Source: Vibrio lentus (lineage in GTDB: Bacteria > Pseudomonadota > Gammaproteobacteria > Enterobacterales > Vibrionaceae). Taken from it: a DNA stretch of 64,000 nucleotides. Position numbers and translations under genes: made by a program. Positions 27,004-36,578 of this stretch are shown in pieces. Below the pieces are notes generated by a model. That model was not told the origin of the DNA. It ran no database searches and worked only from the letters and a program-made list of their open reading frames with translations. How positions within the stretch are numbered: position 1 is the stretch's first letter; each line of letters starts with the position of its first letter. The DNA lies in the NCBI RefSeq assembly GCF_002875945.1, contig NZ_MCZK01000166.1, positions 1 through 64,000 of the forward strand, written 5' to 3'.

Positions 27004-28056
27004 ATGCAAGTTTCAGATTTTCACTTTGACCTACCAGATGAACTTATTGCTCGCTACCCTCAAGAAGAGCGTACAGCAAGCCGACTGCTTAAATTAGACG
27101 GTAATAATGGCAACCTAGCTGATGGTTCGTTTAAAGACGTTTTAGACTTGGTTGAACCAGGCGATCTTGTCGTTTTCAATAACACTCGTGTTATTCCTGC
27201 TCGCGTATTCGGTCGCAAGGCATCAGGCGGTAAGCTTGAAGTGCTTGTTGAGCGTATGTTGGATGAGAAAAGCATTCTGGCGCATGTTCGTTGTTCTAAA
27301 TCACCAAAGCCGGGCACTAAGTTGTTCCTTGGTGAGAACGATGAATACGAAGCTGAAATGGTGGCGCGTCATGATGCGTTATTTGAAATCCATTTCACAT
27401 CCGATCAAAGCGTTTTAGATATTCTAAACAACGTCGGTCACATGCCATTACCGCCTTATATCGATCGTCCAGATGAAGACGCCGATAAAGAGCGCTACCA
27501 GACTGTCTATAATGAAAAGCCAGGTGCAGTTGCTGCGCCAACAGCTGGCCTTCATTTTGATGACAAGTTAATGGCTGGCATGAAAGAAAAAGGTGTTGAG
27601 TTTGCTTACGTGACACTGCACGTTGGTGCTGGCACATTCCAGCCCGTTAAAGTGGACAACATCAATGATCACCACATGCATGCAGAGTACGTTGAAGTGC
27701 CGCAAGAAGTGGTTGATGCCGTAGCGGCTGCAAAAGCACGTGGCGGACGTATCATTGCCGTTGGCACAACATCTGTGCGTTCATTAGAAAGTGCAGCGCA
27801 AGACGCACTAAAAAAAGGCACTGAGCTCGTTCCTTTCTTTGGTGATACAGAAATCTTCATCTTCCCTGGCTATGAATACCAGCTAGTGGATTGCTTGATT
27901 ACAAATTTCCACTTACCAGAATCAACACTGATTATGTTGGTGAGTGCATTTGCTGGTTATGACAATGTGATGGGCGCATACGATCACGCAGTGAAGAGCG
28001 AATATCGTTTCTTCAGCTACGGTGATGCCATGTTCATCAACAAGAAAACAGCATAA
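27004..28056 (+). CDS. queA: S-adenosylmethionine:tRNA ribosyltransferase-isomerase QueA
   Basis: Transfers and isomerises the ribosyl moiety of SAM to 7-aminomethyl-7-deazaguanine in tRNA, giving epoxyqueuosine at position 34. The protein has 350 residues. Family signatures include FHFDLPDELIARYPQ, LVVFNNTRVIPARVFG, GHMPLPPYI, AAPTAGLHFDD, LHVGAGTFQPV and GTTSVRSLES. It is followed, after about 230 bp, by tgt, the next-upstream enzyme of the same pathway. Confidence 0.97.
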   Translation: MQVSDFHFDLPDELIARYPQEERTASRLLKLDGNNGNLADGSFKDVLDLVEPGDLVVFNNTRVIPARVFGRKASGGKLEVLVERMLDEKSILAHVRCSKSPKPGTKLFLGENDEYEAEMVARHDALFEIHFTSDQSVLDILNNVGHMPLPPYIDRPDEDADKERYQTVYNEKPGAVAAPTAGLHFDDKLMAGMKEKGVEFAYVTLHVGAGTFQPVKVDNINDHHMHAEYVEVPQEVVDAVAAAKARGGRIIAVGTTSVRSLESAAQDALKKGTELVPFFGDTEIFIFPGYEYQLVDCLITNFHLPESTLIMLVSAFAGYDNVMGAYDHAVKSEYRFFSYGDAMFINKKTA

Positions 28057-28284
28057 TTTAAAGCTTTGCTCTTAAAGCTCAAAGCTTGGTGAGCTAATAG
28101 ATTCACCATTAGATACAAAATATTTACGGGTGCTAGCAGTAGGCTAGGAGTCGGGCAGGTCACTGTCTAATCTCTCGCAAGGAATACGCGACCGCTCCTC
28201 ATAGAACTCGCTAGATTGAACTTATGTTTAGCTTAAGGTTCTGAATTATCAGTCAGATTGTTTCTCTGGCATATTGGAGGCTTC

Positions 28285-29421
28285 GTGAAATTAAAATACG
28301 AACTTAAAAAAACAAACAGCGGCGCACGTCGTGGTCAACTTCAGTTTGAACGTGGTAGCGTTGAAACACCAGCGTTCATGCCAGTAGGTACTTACGGTAC
28401 GGTTAAAGGCATGACTCCTGAAGAAGTGAAAGACACCGGTGCTGAAATCCTACTAGGTAATACGTTCCACCTATGGTTACGCCCTGGTCAAGAAATCATG
28501 AAACTGCACGGTGACTTGCACGATTTCATGAACTGGAAAGGTCCGATTCTGACTGATTCAGGCGGTTTCCAAGTATTCAGCTTAGGTGCTACACGTAAAA
28601 TCACTGAAGAAGGTGTTCACTTCCGTAACCCTGTAAACGGTGACAAGATCTTCATGGACGCTGAAAAGTCGATGGAAATCCAAAAGGATCTAGGTTCAGA
28701 CATCGTAATGATCTTTGACGAATGTACGCCTTATCCTGCGACGCATAAAGAAGCTAAAGACTCAATGGAGATGTCTCTTCGTTGGGCTCAGCGTTCACGC
28801 AATCACTTTGATAAGCAAGAAAACCCGAACTCACTATTCGGTATCGTTCAAGGTGGCGTATACGAAGACCTTCGTGATGTATCCGTTAAAGGCCTAACAG
28901 AAATTGGTTTTGATGGTTACGCTGTTGGTGGCCTAGCAGTAGGCGAACCAAAAGAAGACATGCACCGTATTCTTGAGCACACATGTCCTCAACTGCCTGA
29001 AGATAAGCCACGTTACCTGATGGGCGTAGGCAAACCTGAAGACTTAGTTGAAGGTGTTCGTCGTGGTATCGACATGTTTGACTGTGTTATGCCAACGCGA
29101 AATGCACGTAACGGCCACTTGTTTGTGACTGAAGGTGTGATCAAGATCCGTAATGCGAAGCATAAAACCGATACAACACCACTAGATTCAGATTGTGACT
29201 GTTACACTTGTAAGAACTACAGTAAGTCTTACTTACATCATTTGGATCGCTGTAATGAAATCCTAGGTGCAAGACTAAACACTATCCATAACCTGCGTTT
29301 CTACCAACGAATCATGTCAGACATTCGTCAATCTATTGATGAAGACCGTTTTGAAGAGTTCGTTGCTGAGTTCTACGCAAGAATGGGGCGTGAAGTGCCA
29401 CCACTAGGTAAAGAATCTTAG
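28285..29421 (+). CDS. tgt: tRNA-guanine transglycosylase Tgt
   Basis: Exchanges guanine 34 for preQ1 in tRNAs with GUN anticodons. I choose the GTG at 28285, which follows TTGGAGGCTTC and gives MKLKYELKKTNSGARRG. This removes a nine-residue extension starting at 28258 and leaves 378 residues (E. coli 375). The active site has DSGGFQVFSLG and the nucleophile region GVRRGIDMFDCVMPTRNARNG. The zinc ligands are in CDCYTCKNYSKSYLHHL. Confidence 0.97.
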   Translation: MKLKYELKKTNSGARRGQLQFERGSVETPAFMPVGTYGTVKGMTPEEVKDTGAEILLGNTFHLWLRPGQEIMKLHGDLHDFMNWKGPILTDSGGFQVFSLGATRKITEEGVHFRNPVNGDKIFMDAEKSMEIQKDLGSDIVMIFDECTPYPATHKEAKDSMEMSLRWAQRSRNHFDKQENPNSLFGIVQGGVYEDLRDVSVKGLTEIGFDGYAVGGLAVGEPKEDMHRILEHTCPQLPEDKPRYLMGVGKPEDLVEGVRRGIDMFDCVMPTRNARNGHLFVTEGVIKIRNAKHKTDTTPLDSDCDCYTCKNYSKSYLHHLDRCNEILGARLNTIHNLRFYQRIMSDIRQSIDEDRFEEFVAEFYARMGREVPPLGKES

Positions 29422-29531
29422 TATTTCTTTTTTGCGAGCCCTATCTCTCTTCCGAGTGATGGGGCTTGAAAATAAAGGGATACAACCCAATTAGACAAAC
29501 AATTACTAAAATATAATAGAGGATGTTTTTA

Positions 29532-29861
29532 ATGTTTATTTCTCAAGCTCACGCAGCAGCAGAAGGTGCACCAGCAGGCGGCGGTTTCGAAATGCTTATC
29601 ATGCTAGGTATGTTCGCTGTGATCTTCTACTTCATGATCTACCGTCCACAAGCTAAGCGCGTAAAAGAGCATAAGAACCTTATGTCTTCTATGGGCAAAG
29701 GCGATGAAGTTCTAACGAGCGGCGGTCTGATTGGTAAGATCACTAAGATTGCAGAAGACAGCGACTACGTTGCTATCGAACTGAACGCAAACAACGAAGT
29801 TGTTATCAAGAAAGACTTCGTTACAGCAGTGCTACCAAAAGGTACTCTGAAATCTCTATAA
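29532..29861 (+). CDS. yajC: Sec translocase accessory protein YajC
   Basis: A single-span inner-membrane protein that forms a complex with SecDF next to SecYEG. The start at 29532 (MFISQAHAAAEG) has AGGA eight bases upstream. The in-frame ATG at 29523 overlaps that site, so it is unlikely. The length is 109 residues (E. coli 110). One membrane helix lies at about 18-38 (LIMLGMFAVIFYFMIYRPQ), followed by the conserved KRVKEHKNLMSSMGKGDEVLT. Confidence 0.95.
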   Translation: MFISQAHAAAEGAPAGGGFEMLIMLGMFAVIFYFMIYRPQAKRVKEHKNLMSSMGKGDEVLTSGGLIGKITKIAEDSDYVAIELNANNEVVIKKDFVTAVLPKGTLKSL

Positions 29862-29881
29862 ACAGCTAGAGGATCCTCGCT

Positions 29882-31738
29882 GTGCTAAACCGTTATCCGT
29901 TATGGAAGTATTTGATGGTGATGTTTGCCATCGCTATCGCTGCGTTGTACGCACTTCCAAATATATACGGTGAAGATCCGGCAGTTCAAGTTACAGGGGC
30001 GCGCGGCGCCTCTGTAGATCTGTCTACGCTGGATGCTGTCACCGACGCTCTTGAAGCAAAGAGCCTTTCTACTAAATCCGTTGCTCTAGAGAACGGTTCC
30101 ATTCTTGTTCGCTTTAACGATACAGATACGCAAATCAGTGCCCGTGATATCATCACAGAAGCACTAGGCGATGACGTTATCGTTGCTTTAAACCTAGCTG
30201 CTTCAACTCCTGATTGGCTCGAGTCTATTGGTGCTGCACCAATGAAACTGGGTCTTGACCTACGTGGTGGTGTTCACTTCTTAATGGAAGTGGATATGGA
30301 CGCTGCAATGGAAAAGCTCGTTGGCCAACAAGAAGAAGCGTTCCGTAGCGAACTTCGTGAAGAAAAAATCCGTTACCGTGCTATTCGCCCATCGGGTAAA
30401 GATGCCGTAGAAGTGATTCTGCGTAACGAAGAGCAGCTTGCTGAAGCGAAATCGCTACTGCAATCTAAGCACCAAGATATGACGTTCGTAGATTCAGAAT
30501 CTAACGGTCGTTTCTCTTTGATTGCTAACTTCACTGAAACTCGCCTTCAAGAAATCCGCAACTACGCGGTAGAGCAAAACATTACCATTCTACGCAATCG
30601 TGTTAACGAACTTGGTGTTGCTGAGCCTTTGGTTCAACGTCAAGGTGCTAGCCGTATCGTAGTGGAATTGCCAGGTGTTCAAGACACGGCTCGTGCTAAA
30701 GAAATTTTAGGCGCAACCGCAACTCTTGAATTCCGCGAAGTGGACAGCAGTGCCGATTTGGCCGCTGCAGCTTCTGGTCGTGCTCCTGCTGGTAGTGAAA
30801 TCAAGCAAGACCGTGATGGTCGCCCTGTCGTACTTAAGAAACGCGTTATCTTAGGCGGTTCTAGCATTACAGATGCAAGCTCAAGTGTTGATGAATATGG
30901 TCGCCCACAAGTTAACATCTCGCTAGACAGCGAAGGTGGTAGCAAGATGTCTACGTTCTCTCGTCAAAATATCGGTAAGCTAATGGCAACCGTATTTGCA
31001 GAGTACAAAGACAGCGGTCGTAAAACACCTGAAGGCCGAGTGATCCTAAGTAAGCACGAAGAAGTGATTAACCAAGCGACGATTCAATCTGCGCTTGGCC
31101 GTAACTTCCGTATTACAGGTATCGATTCAACGGCTGAAGCTCATAACTTGGCACTTCTACTACGTGCTGGTGCATTGATTGCTCCTATCTCGATTGTAGA
31201 AGAACGTACGATTGGTCCATCTATGGGTCAACAAAACATCGATATGGGTATCATGGCGATGGTTTGGGGTATGGCTGCAGTAATGCTGTTTACACTGCTT
31301 TACTACCGTACTTTCGGTTTGATTGCGAACGTCGCTCTGATGGCTAACTTGGTGTTGATTATTGGTGTGATGTCGATGATTCCTGGTGCGACAATGACGC
31401 TACCAGGTATTGCCGGTATCGTATTGACGGTCGGTATGGCAGTCGATGCCAACGTTCTTATCTTTGAGCGTATACGTGAAGAACTTCGAGATGGACGCAG
31501 TCCACAGCAAGCGATTCACCAAGGTTATGCAAACGCATTTAGTACAATCGCTGATGCCAACATCACCACACTATTAACAGCAATCATTCTATTTGCTGTC
31601 GGTACAGGTGCGATTAAAGGCTTCGCAGTAACGTTATCAATCGGTATCTTGACTTCAATGTTTACAGCTATTATCGGAACACGTTGTATCGTGAACCTGA
31701 TGTACGGCGGTAAACGTGTTAAGAAACTGTCGATCTAA
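29882..31738 (+). CDS. secD: Protein translocase subunit SecD
   Basis: An RND-like membrane protein that uses the proton gradient to pull secreted proteins across the inner membrane. It has 618 residues (E. coli 615) and a GTG start 20 bp after yajC, preceded by GAGGATCC. An N-terminal helix is followed by the large periplasmic P1 domain (GLDLRGGVHFLMEVDM) and six membrane helices in the last 180 residues. Conserved signatures there are GIAGIVLTVGMAVDANVLIFERIREEL and AFSTIADANITTLLTA. Confidence 0.97.
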   Translation: MLNRYPLWKYLMVMFAIAIAALYALPNIYGEDPAVQVTGARGASVDLSTLDAVTDALEAKSLSTKSVALENGSILVRFNDTDTQISARDIITEALGDDVIVALNLAASTPDWLESIGAAPMKLGLDLRGGVHFLMEVDMDAAMEKLVGQQEEAFRSELREEKIRYRAIRPSGKDAVEVILRNEEQLAEAKSLLQSKHQDMTFVDSESNGRFSLIANFTETRLQEIRNYAVEQNITILRNRVNELGVAEPLVQRQGASRIVVELPGVQDTARAKEILGATATLEFREVDSSADLAAAASGRAPAGSEIKQDRDGRPVVLKKRVILGGSSITDASSSVDEYGRPQVNISLDSEGGSKMSTFSRQNIGKLMATVFAEYKDSGRKTPEGRVILSKHEEVINQATIQSALGRNFRITGIDSTAEAHNLALLLRAGALIAPISIVEERTIGPSMGQQNIDMGIMAMVWGMAAVMLFTLLYYRTFGLIANVALMANLVLIIGVMSMIPGATMTLPGIAGIVLTVGMAVDANVLIFERIREELRDGRSPQQAIHQGYANAFSTIADANITTLLTAIILFAVGTGAIKGFAVTLSIGILTSMFTAIIGTRCIVNLMYGGKRVKKLSI

Positions 31739-31752
31739 GGCTAGGAATTAAT

Positions 31753-32700
31753 ATGTTTCAGATTCTAAAAGCAGAAAAAATGATCGACTTTATGCGTTGG
31801 TCAAAGGTTGCCTTTGTATTCTCTATCTTGATGATTGGTACGGCTATCTTCACCCTAACAACGAAATCGTTGAACTGGGGTCTAGATTTTACTGGCGGTA
31901 CTCTGATTGAAGTGGGTTTTGAGGAACCAGCAAACCTACCCGATATCCGAAGTGCACTAGAAGCTGAAGGCTTTGGTGATGCTACGGTTCAGAACTTTGG
32001 TTCTGCGCGTGAGGTAATGGTTCGTCTACGTCCACGTGACGGTGTTGCGGGTGAAACGCTTGGTAACCAAATCCTGTCTGCAATTAAAGATGGTACTGGT
32101 GAGCAAGTTGAGATGCGTCGTATCGAGTTCGTTGGTCCAAACGTGGGTGATGAACTAACAGAAGCTGGTGGTCTTGCGATCTTAGTTTCTCTAATCTGTA
32201 TCTTGATCTACGTATCAGTACGATTTGAATGGCGATTGGCTGCCGGTGCTGTATTAGCCCTAGCGCACGACGTTATCATCACACTAGGTGTGTTCTCTCT
32301 AATGCAAATTGAGGTAGACCTTACTATCGTGGCAGCCTTGCTGACGGTGGTCGGTTACTCCCTCAACGATACCATAGTGGTATTTGACCGTATTCGTGAG
32401 AACTTCCGTAAGATGCGTAAAGGCGAAGCGCCTGAAGTGTTGAACAGCTCAATCACACAAACATTGAGCCGTACCTTGATTACTTCTGGTACGACGTTGT
32501 TCGTGGTTATCGCTCTGTTTGTACAGGGTGGTGCTATGATTCACGGTTTCGCGACTGCACTTCTATTGGGTATTACGGTTGGTACTTACTCTTCTATCTA
32601 CGTTGCATCAGCACTAGCTATGAAGTTGGGTATCACGCGTGAACACCTAATGCCACCACAAGTGGAAAAAGAAGGCGAAGAGTTTGAAGAAATGCCTTAA
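31753..32700 (+). CDS. secF: Protein translocase subunit SecF
   Basis: The partner of SecD, with 315 residues. The membrane-domain signatures are GLDFTGGTLIEVGF, VGYSLNDTIVVFDRIREN and SRTLITSGTTLFV. The C-terminus is acidic (EKEGEEFEEMP). It starts 14 bp after the secD stop, completing yajC-secD-secF. Confidence 0.97.
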   Translation: MFQILKAEKMIDFMRWSKVAFVFSILMIGTAIFTLTTKSLNWGLDFTGGTLIEVGFEEPANLPDIRSALEAEGFGDATVQNFGSAREVMVRLRPRDGVAGETLGNQILSAIKDGTGEQVEMRRIEFVGPNVGDELTEAGGLAILVSLICILIYVSVRFEWRLAAGAVLALAHDVIITLGVFSLMQIEVDLTIVAALLTVVGYSLNDTIVVFDRIRENFRKMRKGEAPEVLNSSITQTLSRTLITSGTTLFVVIALFVQGGAMIHGFATALLLGITVGTYSSIYVASALAMKLGITREHLMPPQVEKEGEEFEEMP

Positions 32701-32728
32701 GCCTTGGCTTAAACTGTTTCGATAAACC

Positions 32729-32760
32729 AAAAAAACCGCTAGTAGCCTAGCGGTTTTTTT
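32729..32760 (+). terminator. Terminator after secF
   Basis: AACCGCTA (32734-32741) pairs with TAGCGGTT (32748-32755), flanked by A and T runs. Confidence 0.85.
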
Positions 32761-32840
32761 ACATCCGTATTTTGTGGCTGAGCTCAATGCAATTTAACGT
32801 TGAAGTGAGTTGCACTCGATGCAACTAAGCGCCACCTTGC

Positions 32841-32861
32841 TCGTCTCTCGTCTCTCGTCTC
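32841..32861. repeat. Short tandem repeat, (TCGTCTC) x3
   Basis: Three perfect 7-bp units lie in the secF/suhB convergent gap. The count could vary between strains by slippage. No function is evident. Confidence 0.8.
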
Positions 32862-32876
32862 TTGAAGAGCAGATAC

Positions 32877-32903
32877 AAAAAAGCCCCGCAATCGCGAGGC
32901 TTT
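32877..32903 (-). terminator. Terminator of suhB
   Basis: On the minus strand GCCTCGC pairs with GCGGGGC, with one mismatch, and is followed by six T. Confidence 0.65.
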
Positions 32904-32952
32904 AGAATTTCTACGCTCCCTTGAAACAGGGAGCTTTAACGTAAGGCCTGAA

Positions 32953-33756
32953 TTACTTCAGCATACCTTCGTTTGCGTTCTCACGAACGTGCTTAAGAAT
33001 AGACTTAACACCACGTGCGCTTGAAGCAACAACATTACCAGAAGTCATGTAATCAGTACCGCCAGCAAAGTCAGTCATGATAGCACCAGCTTCACGAGCG
33101 ATTAGATCGCCAGCTGCTAGATCCCATGGTTTAAGGCCTAGTTCTAGGTAACCGTCAACACGGCCAGCCGCTAGGTAACATAGGTCAAGAGCTGGAGAAC
33201 CAGTACGACGGAAGTCAGCACAGTCAACGAATAGACCAGTGATGATTTTCATGAAAGATTCAGAATGTTGTTTTTGCTTGAATGGGAAGCCAGTAGCAAG
33301 AACAGTACCTTGAAGGTCTTTAAGTTGAGTAACACGCATACGAGCGTTGTTAAGTTGTGCGCCAGCGCCACGTTGAGCTGTGAATAGCTCGTTTAGCATT
33401 GGATCATAAACACAAGCAACTTCTGTACGACCGTTCATGCGAACAGCGATAGATACTGAGAAGTGAGGGAAACCTTTTACAAAGTTGTTGGTGCCATCTA
33501 GTGGGTCAACGATCCATTGTACGTCAGAGTCTTTACCTTCAGTTAGGCCTGACTCTTCAGAAATAATGCTGTGCTCTGGGTAAGATGATTTGATTGTCTC
33601 AATAATCATGTACTCAGCTTCTTGAGCAATGTTAGTAACGTAATCGTTGTTACCTTTTAGAGACGTTTCGATCTTATCAGTTGTTTCTAGAGATTTAGCA
33701 ATATGGTTGCCAGCTTTACGCGCAGCGCGTATCGCAATGTTTAGCATTGGATGCAT
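32953..33756 (-). CDS. suhB: Inositol-1-monophosphatase / Nus factor SuhB
   Basis: A magnesium-dependent phosphatase that in E. coli also works as a transcription antitermination factor at rRNA operons. I start at 33756 (MHPMLNIAIRAARKAGNHIA), identical in layout to E. coli and giving 267 residues, the same length. The frame continues upstream without support. The metal site shows IISEES, WIVDPLDGTNNF and KPWDLAAGDLIAREAG. Confidence 0.96.
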   Translation of the reverse strand: MHPMLNIAIRAARKAGNHIAKSLETTDKIETSLKGNNDYVTNIAQEAEYMIIETIKSSYPEHSIISEESGLTEGKDSDVQWIVDPLDGTNNFVKGFPHFSVSIAVRMNGRTEVACVYDPMLNELFTAQRGAGAQLNNARMRVTQLKDLQGTVLATGFPFKQKQHSESFMKIITGLFVDCADFRRTGSPALDLCYLAAGRVDGYLELGLKPWDLAAGDLIAREAGAIMTDFAGGTDYMTSGNVVASSARGVKSILKHVRENANEGMLK

Positions 33757-33936
33757 AGGTTTTTCCCACAAGATGTTAAAGAACAGTTTAAAGCGGCGGC
33801 GAGTATACCAAATTTTTTGCAAAAGGGAAGTGGTTGTTTTTTGAACTCTTGAATTCACATTACGAGAAGGGTCTGACCATTTTACTTAGCTATGTGTTAA
33901 TATCTCGCGATTATTTTTAAAGTGGTGTCATATAGC

Positions 33937-34665
33937 ATGTTAGACAATGTAAAAGTCGTTCTGGTTGGTACGTCTCATTCGGGAAATATCGGATCAGCAG
34001 CTCGCGCAATGAAAGTGATGGGTTTGAGTCAATTGGTTCTTGTCGATCCTCAATGTGAAGTTGACGAGCAGACCTTAGCACTGGCAGCGGGTGCAGGTGA
34101 CATCGCAGAAAATGCGACGATTGTTTCTACACTGGATGAAGCAGTAAAAGACTGTGGTTTGGTGGTAGGTTCGAGTGCGCGTTCACGTACGCTCGAATGG
34201 CCAATGCTTGAGCCGCGTGAATGTGGTGAAAAGTTTGCAGTTGAAGGTCAAAAACACCCTGTAGCGTTAGTCTTTGGCCGTGAGCGTACTGGTCTAACAA
34301 ATGATGAACTACAAAAGTGTCATTACCATGTGTGTATCCCTGCGAATCCTGAGTACAGTTCACTGAACCTAGCAATGGCGGTACAAACGCTAAGCTATGA
34401 AGTTCGCGTGGCACACCTTGATATGGTTGCTAGCCAATATCAGCCGCAGCAACAAGATGACTATCCTCGTCACGAAGAACTAGAAATGTTCTACGAACAC
34501 CTTGAAAAAGTGATCATCGATACCCAATTTATCTCTAAGGACAAGCCTGGTCAGGTGATGAACAAGCTACGTCGTCTATTCAGTCGAGCTCGTCCAGAAC
34601 TGCAAGAGATCAATACTCTACGTGGTATTTTGACCTCAATTGAGAAGAGTAATAAAGATAAATAA
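33937..34665 (+). CDS. trmJ: tRNA (cytidine/uridine-32-2'-O)-methyltransferase TrmJ
   Basis: A SPOUT-family enzyme that methylates the ribose at position 32 of several tRNAs. The ATG at 33937 (MLDNVKVVLVGTSHSGNIGS) matches the E. coli start, giving 242 residues. The trefoil-knot SAM-binding segments are ALVFGRERTGLTNDEL and IPANPEYSSLNLAMAVQ. It is divergent from suhB and lies upstream of iscR, as in E. coli and other Vibrio. Confidence 0.95.
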   Translation: MLDNVKVVLVGTSHSGNIGSAARAMKVMGLSQLVLVDPQCEVDEQTLALAAGAGDIAENATIVSTLDEAVKDCGLVVGSSARSRTLEWPMLEPRECGEKFAVEGQKHPVALVFGRERTGLTNDELQKCHYHVCIPANPEYSSLNLAMAVQTLSYEVRVAHLDMVASQYQPQQQDDYPRHEELEMFYEHLEKVIIDTQFISKDKPGQVMNKLRRLFSRARPELQEINTLRGILTSIEKSNKDK

Positions 34666-34689
34666 AGCCCATGCAATAGGTAGGGGTGA

Positions 34690-34739
34690 ATACCTGACTA
34701 AAATAGTCAACTAAATACTTGACCAATTTAGTCGGGTAT
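34690..34739 (+). promoter_or_regulatory. Two adjacent type-1 IscR sites upstream of iscR
   Basis: Site 1 (34690-34714) has ATACCTGACT, AAAA and TAGTCAAC. Site 2 (34715-34739) has ATACTTGACC, AATT and TAGTCGGGTAT. Each matches the 25-bp palindromic type-1 IscR pattern (ATA..GACT-N4-AGTC..TAT), and they abut with no gap. Site 2 contains a likely -35 (TTGACC, 34719-34724). This supports feedback repression of the isc operon by [2Fe-2S]-IscR. Confidence 0.8.
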
Positions 34740-34781
34740 GGGAAAATTCCAACCACATAAACAATGTGGATACGGTGTGAT

Positions 34782-35303
34782 ATGAAACTTACATCTAAAG
34801 GAAGATATGCGGTAACAGCTATGCTAGATGTAGCACTGCATTCGCAAAAAAGCCCAGTTCCTCTGGCTGACATTTCAGAGCGACAGGGTATTTCGTTATC
34901 TTACTTAGAACAGCTATTTTCTAAGTTACGTAAAGCTGGCTTAGTTGCTAGTGTTCGTGGTCCTGGTGGTGGTTACCGCCTAGGTGCTGAAGCGGGCGAC
35001 ATCGCTGTCGGAACTGTGATTGCTGCAGTAGACGAATCAGTTGATGCAACTAAGTGCCACGGTAGAGCAGATTGCCAAGGTGGTAGTCGTTGTTTAACTC
35101 ACACCTTATGGCGTGATTTAAGCTCCCGTATTAGCAGCTTCTTAAATGACATTACGCTCGGTGAGCTAATGAAAGATAACGAAGTTTTACAGATTTCTGA
35201 TCGTCAAGATATCGATCTTGCGGTTAATAATGGTTTTGCACAAAAAAATACGAGCACTACAACGATTAGTGCAGCACCTCACGGTGTTAATGCCCGCTCT
35301 TAG
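34782..35303 (+). CDS. iscR: Fe-S cluster-responsive regulator IscR
   Basis: An Rrf2-family regulator that represses isc when holding a [2Fe-2S] cluster. The ATG at 34782 gives MKLTSKGRYAVTAMLDVAL, the family start, and 173 residues. The cluster ligands are Cys92, Cys98, Cys104 and His107, at the same numbers as in E. coli. The winged helix-turn-helix has ADISERQGISLSYLEQLF and RGPGGGYRLG. Only 27 bp separate it from iscS. Confidence 0.97.
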   Translation: MKLTSKGRYAVTAMLDVALHSQKSPVPLADISERQGISLSYLEQLFSKLRKAGLVASVRGPGGGYRLGAEAGDIAVGTVIAAVDESVDATKCHGRADCQGGSRCLTHTLWRDLSSRISSFLNDITLGELMKDNEVLQISDRQDIDLAVNNGFAQKNTSTTTISAAPHGVNARS

Positions 35304-35330
35304 CGGTCAGTTTTTACATTGGAGTAGAAA

Positions 35331-36545
35331 ATGAAACTGCCTATTTACTTTGACTATTCAGCTACATGTCCAGTCGATCCACGTGTTGCTGAAAAGATGG
35401 TTCAGTGTATGACGATGGATGGTAACTTCGGTAACCCTGCGTCTCGTTCACACCGTTATGGCTGGCAGGCAGAAGAATCAGTAGATAATGCTCGTGAGCA
35501 AATTGCCGATCTACTAAATGCAGACCCACGTGAAATTGTTTTCACGTCAGGTGCTACAGAGTCAGACAACCTTGCGATTAAAGGTGCAGCGCACTTTTAT
35601 GAGAAGAAAGGTAAGCACGTAATTACGTGTAAAACAGAACATAAAGCGGTTCTTGATCCATGTCGCCAACTAGAGCGTGAAGGTTTTGAGGTTACATACC
35701 TTGATCCAGAAGCTAACGGCATCATCGATCTAGACAAGCTACAAGCTGCAATGCGTGAAGATACAGTTCTTGTTTCTATCATGCACGTGAACAACGAGAT
35801 TGGTGTAATCCAAGATATCGCTGCAATCGGCGAGTTATGTCGCTCACGCAAGATCATCTTCCACGTTGATGCGGCTCAGTCTGCGGGTAAAATCCCACTA
35901 GACGTAAAAGAGATGAAAGTAGACCTTATTTCATTTTCTGCACACAAAGCATATGGCCCTAAAGGCATCGGTGCTTTGTACGTTCGTCGTAAGCCACGTA
36001 TTCGCCTAGAAGCGCAAATGCACGGTGGCGGTCATGAACGTGGTTTCCGTTCTGGTACGCTTGCAACTCACCAAATCGTGGGTATGGGCGAAGCATTTGC
36101 TATCGCTAAGCAAGATATGCAGAAAGATTACGATCACGCACTAGCACTTCGTGAACGCCTACTTAAAGGTGTTCAAGATCTAGAAGCAGTAACCGTAAAT
36201 GGCGACTTAGACCAACGTGTACCACACAACCTAAACGTGAGCTTCGCTTTCGTTGAAGGTGAGTCTCTGCTTATGTCTCTGAAAGACCTAGCAGTATCAT
36301 CAGGTTCTGCATGTACATCAGCAAGCCTAGAGCCTTCATATGTTCTGCGTGCTCTTGGTCTAAACGATGAACTGGCACACAGCTCAGTACGTTTCTCATT
36401 CGGCCGTTTCACAACGGAAGAAGAAATCGACTACGCGATTGCACAAATTCGTGTAGCGGTAAACAAATTACGCGACATGTCTCCTCTATGGGATATGTAT
36501 AAAGAAGGGATTGATTTGAACACTGTTGAGTGGGCTCATCACTAA
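35331..36545 (+). CDS. iscS: Cysteine desulfurase IscS
   Basis: A PLP enzyme that takes sulfur from cysteine for Fe-S clusters and thio-modified tRNAs. It has 404 residues, as in E. coli. The PLP lysine is Lys206 (SFSAHKAYGPKG) and the persulfide-forming cysteine is Cys328 (SSGSACTSASLEPS). TTGGAGTAGAAA precedes the start. Confidence 0.98.
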   Translation: MKLPIYFDYSATCPVDPRVAEKMVQCMTMDGNFGNPASRSHRYGWQAEESVDNAREQIADLLNADPREIVFTSGATESDNLAIKGAAHFYEKKGKHVITCKTEHKAVLDPCRQLEREGFEVTYLDPEANGIIDLDKLQAAMREDTVLVSIMHVNNEIGVIQDIAAIGELCRSRKIIFHVDAAQSAGKIPLDVKEMKVDLISFSAHKAYGPKGIGALYVRRKPRIRLEAQMHGGGHERGFRSGTLATHQIVGMGEAFAIAKQDMQKDYDHALALRERLLKGVQDLEAVTVNGDLDQRVPHNLNVSFAFVEGESLLMSLKDLAVSSGSACTSASLEPSYVLRALGLNDELAHSSVRFSFGRFTTEEEIDYAIAQIRVAVNKLRDMSPLWDMYKEGIDLNTVEWAHH

Positions 36546-36578
36546 TCTCACGGAAATAGAGGATTCGAGGTAACTATC

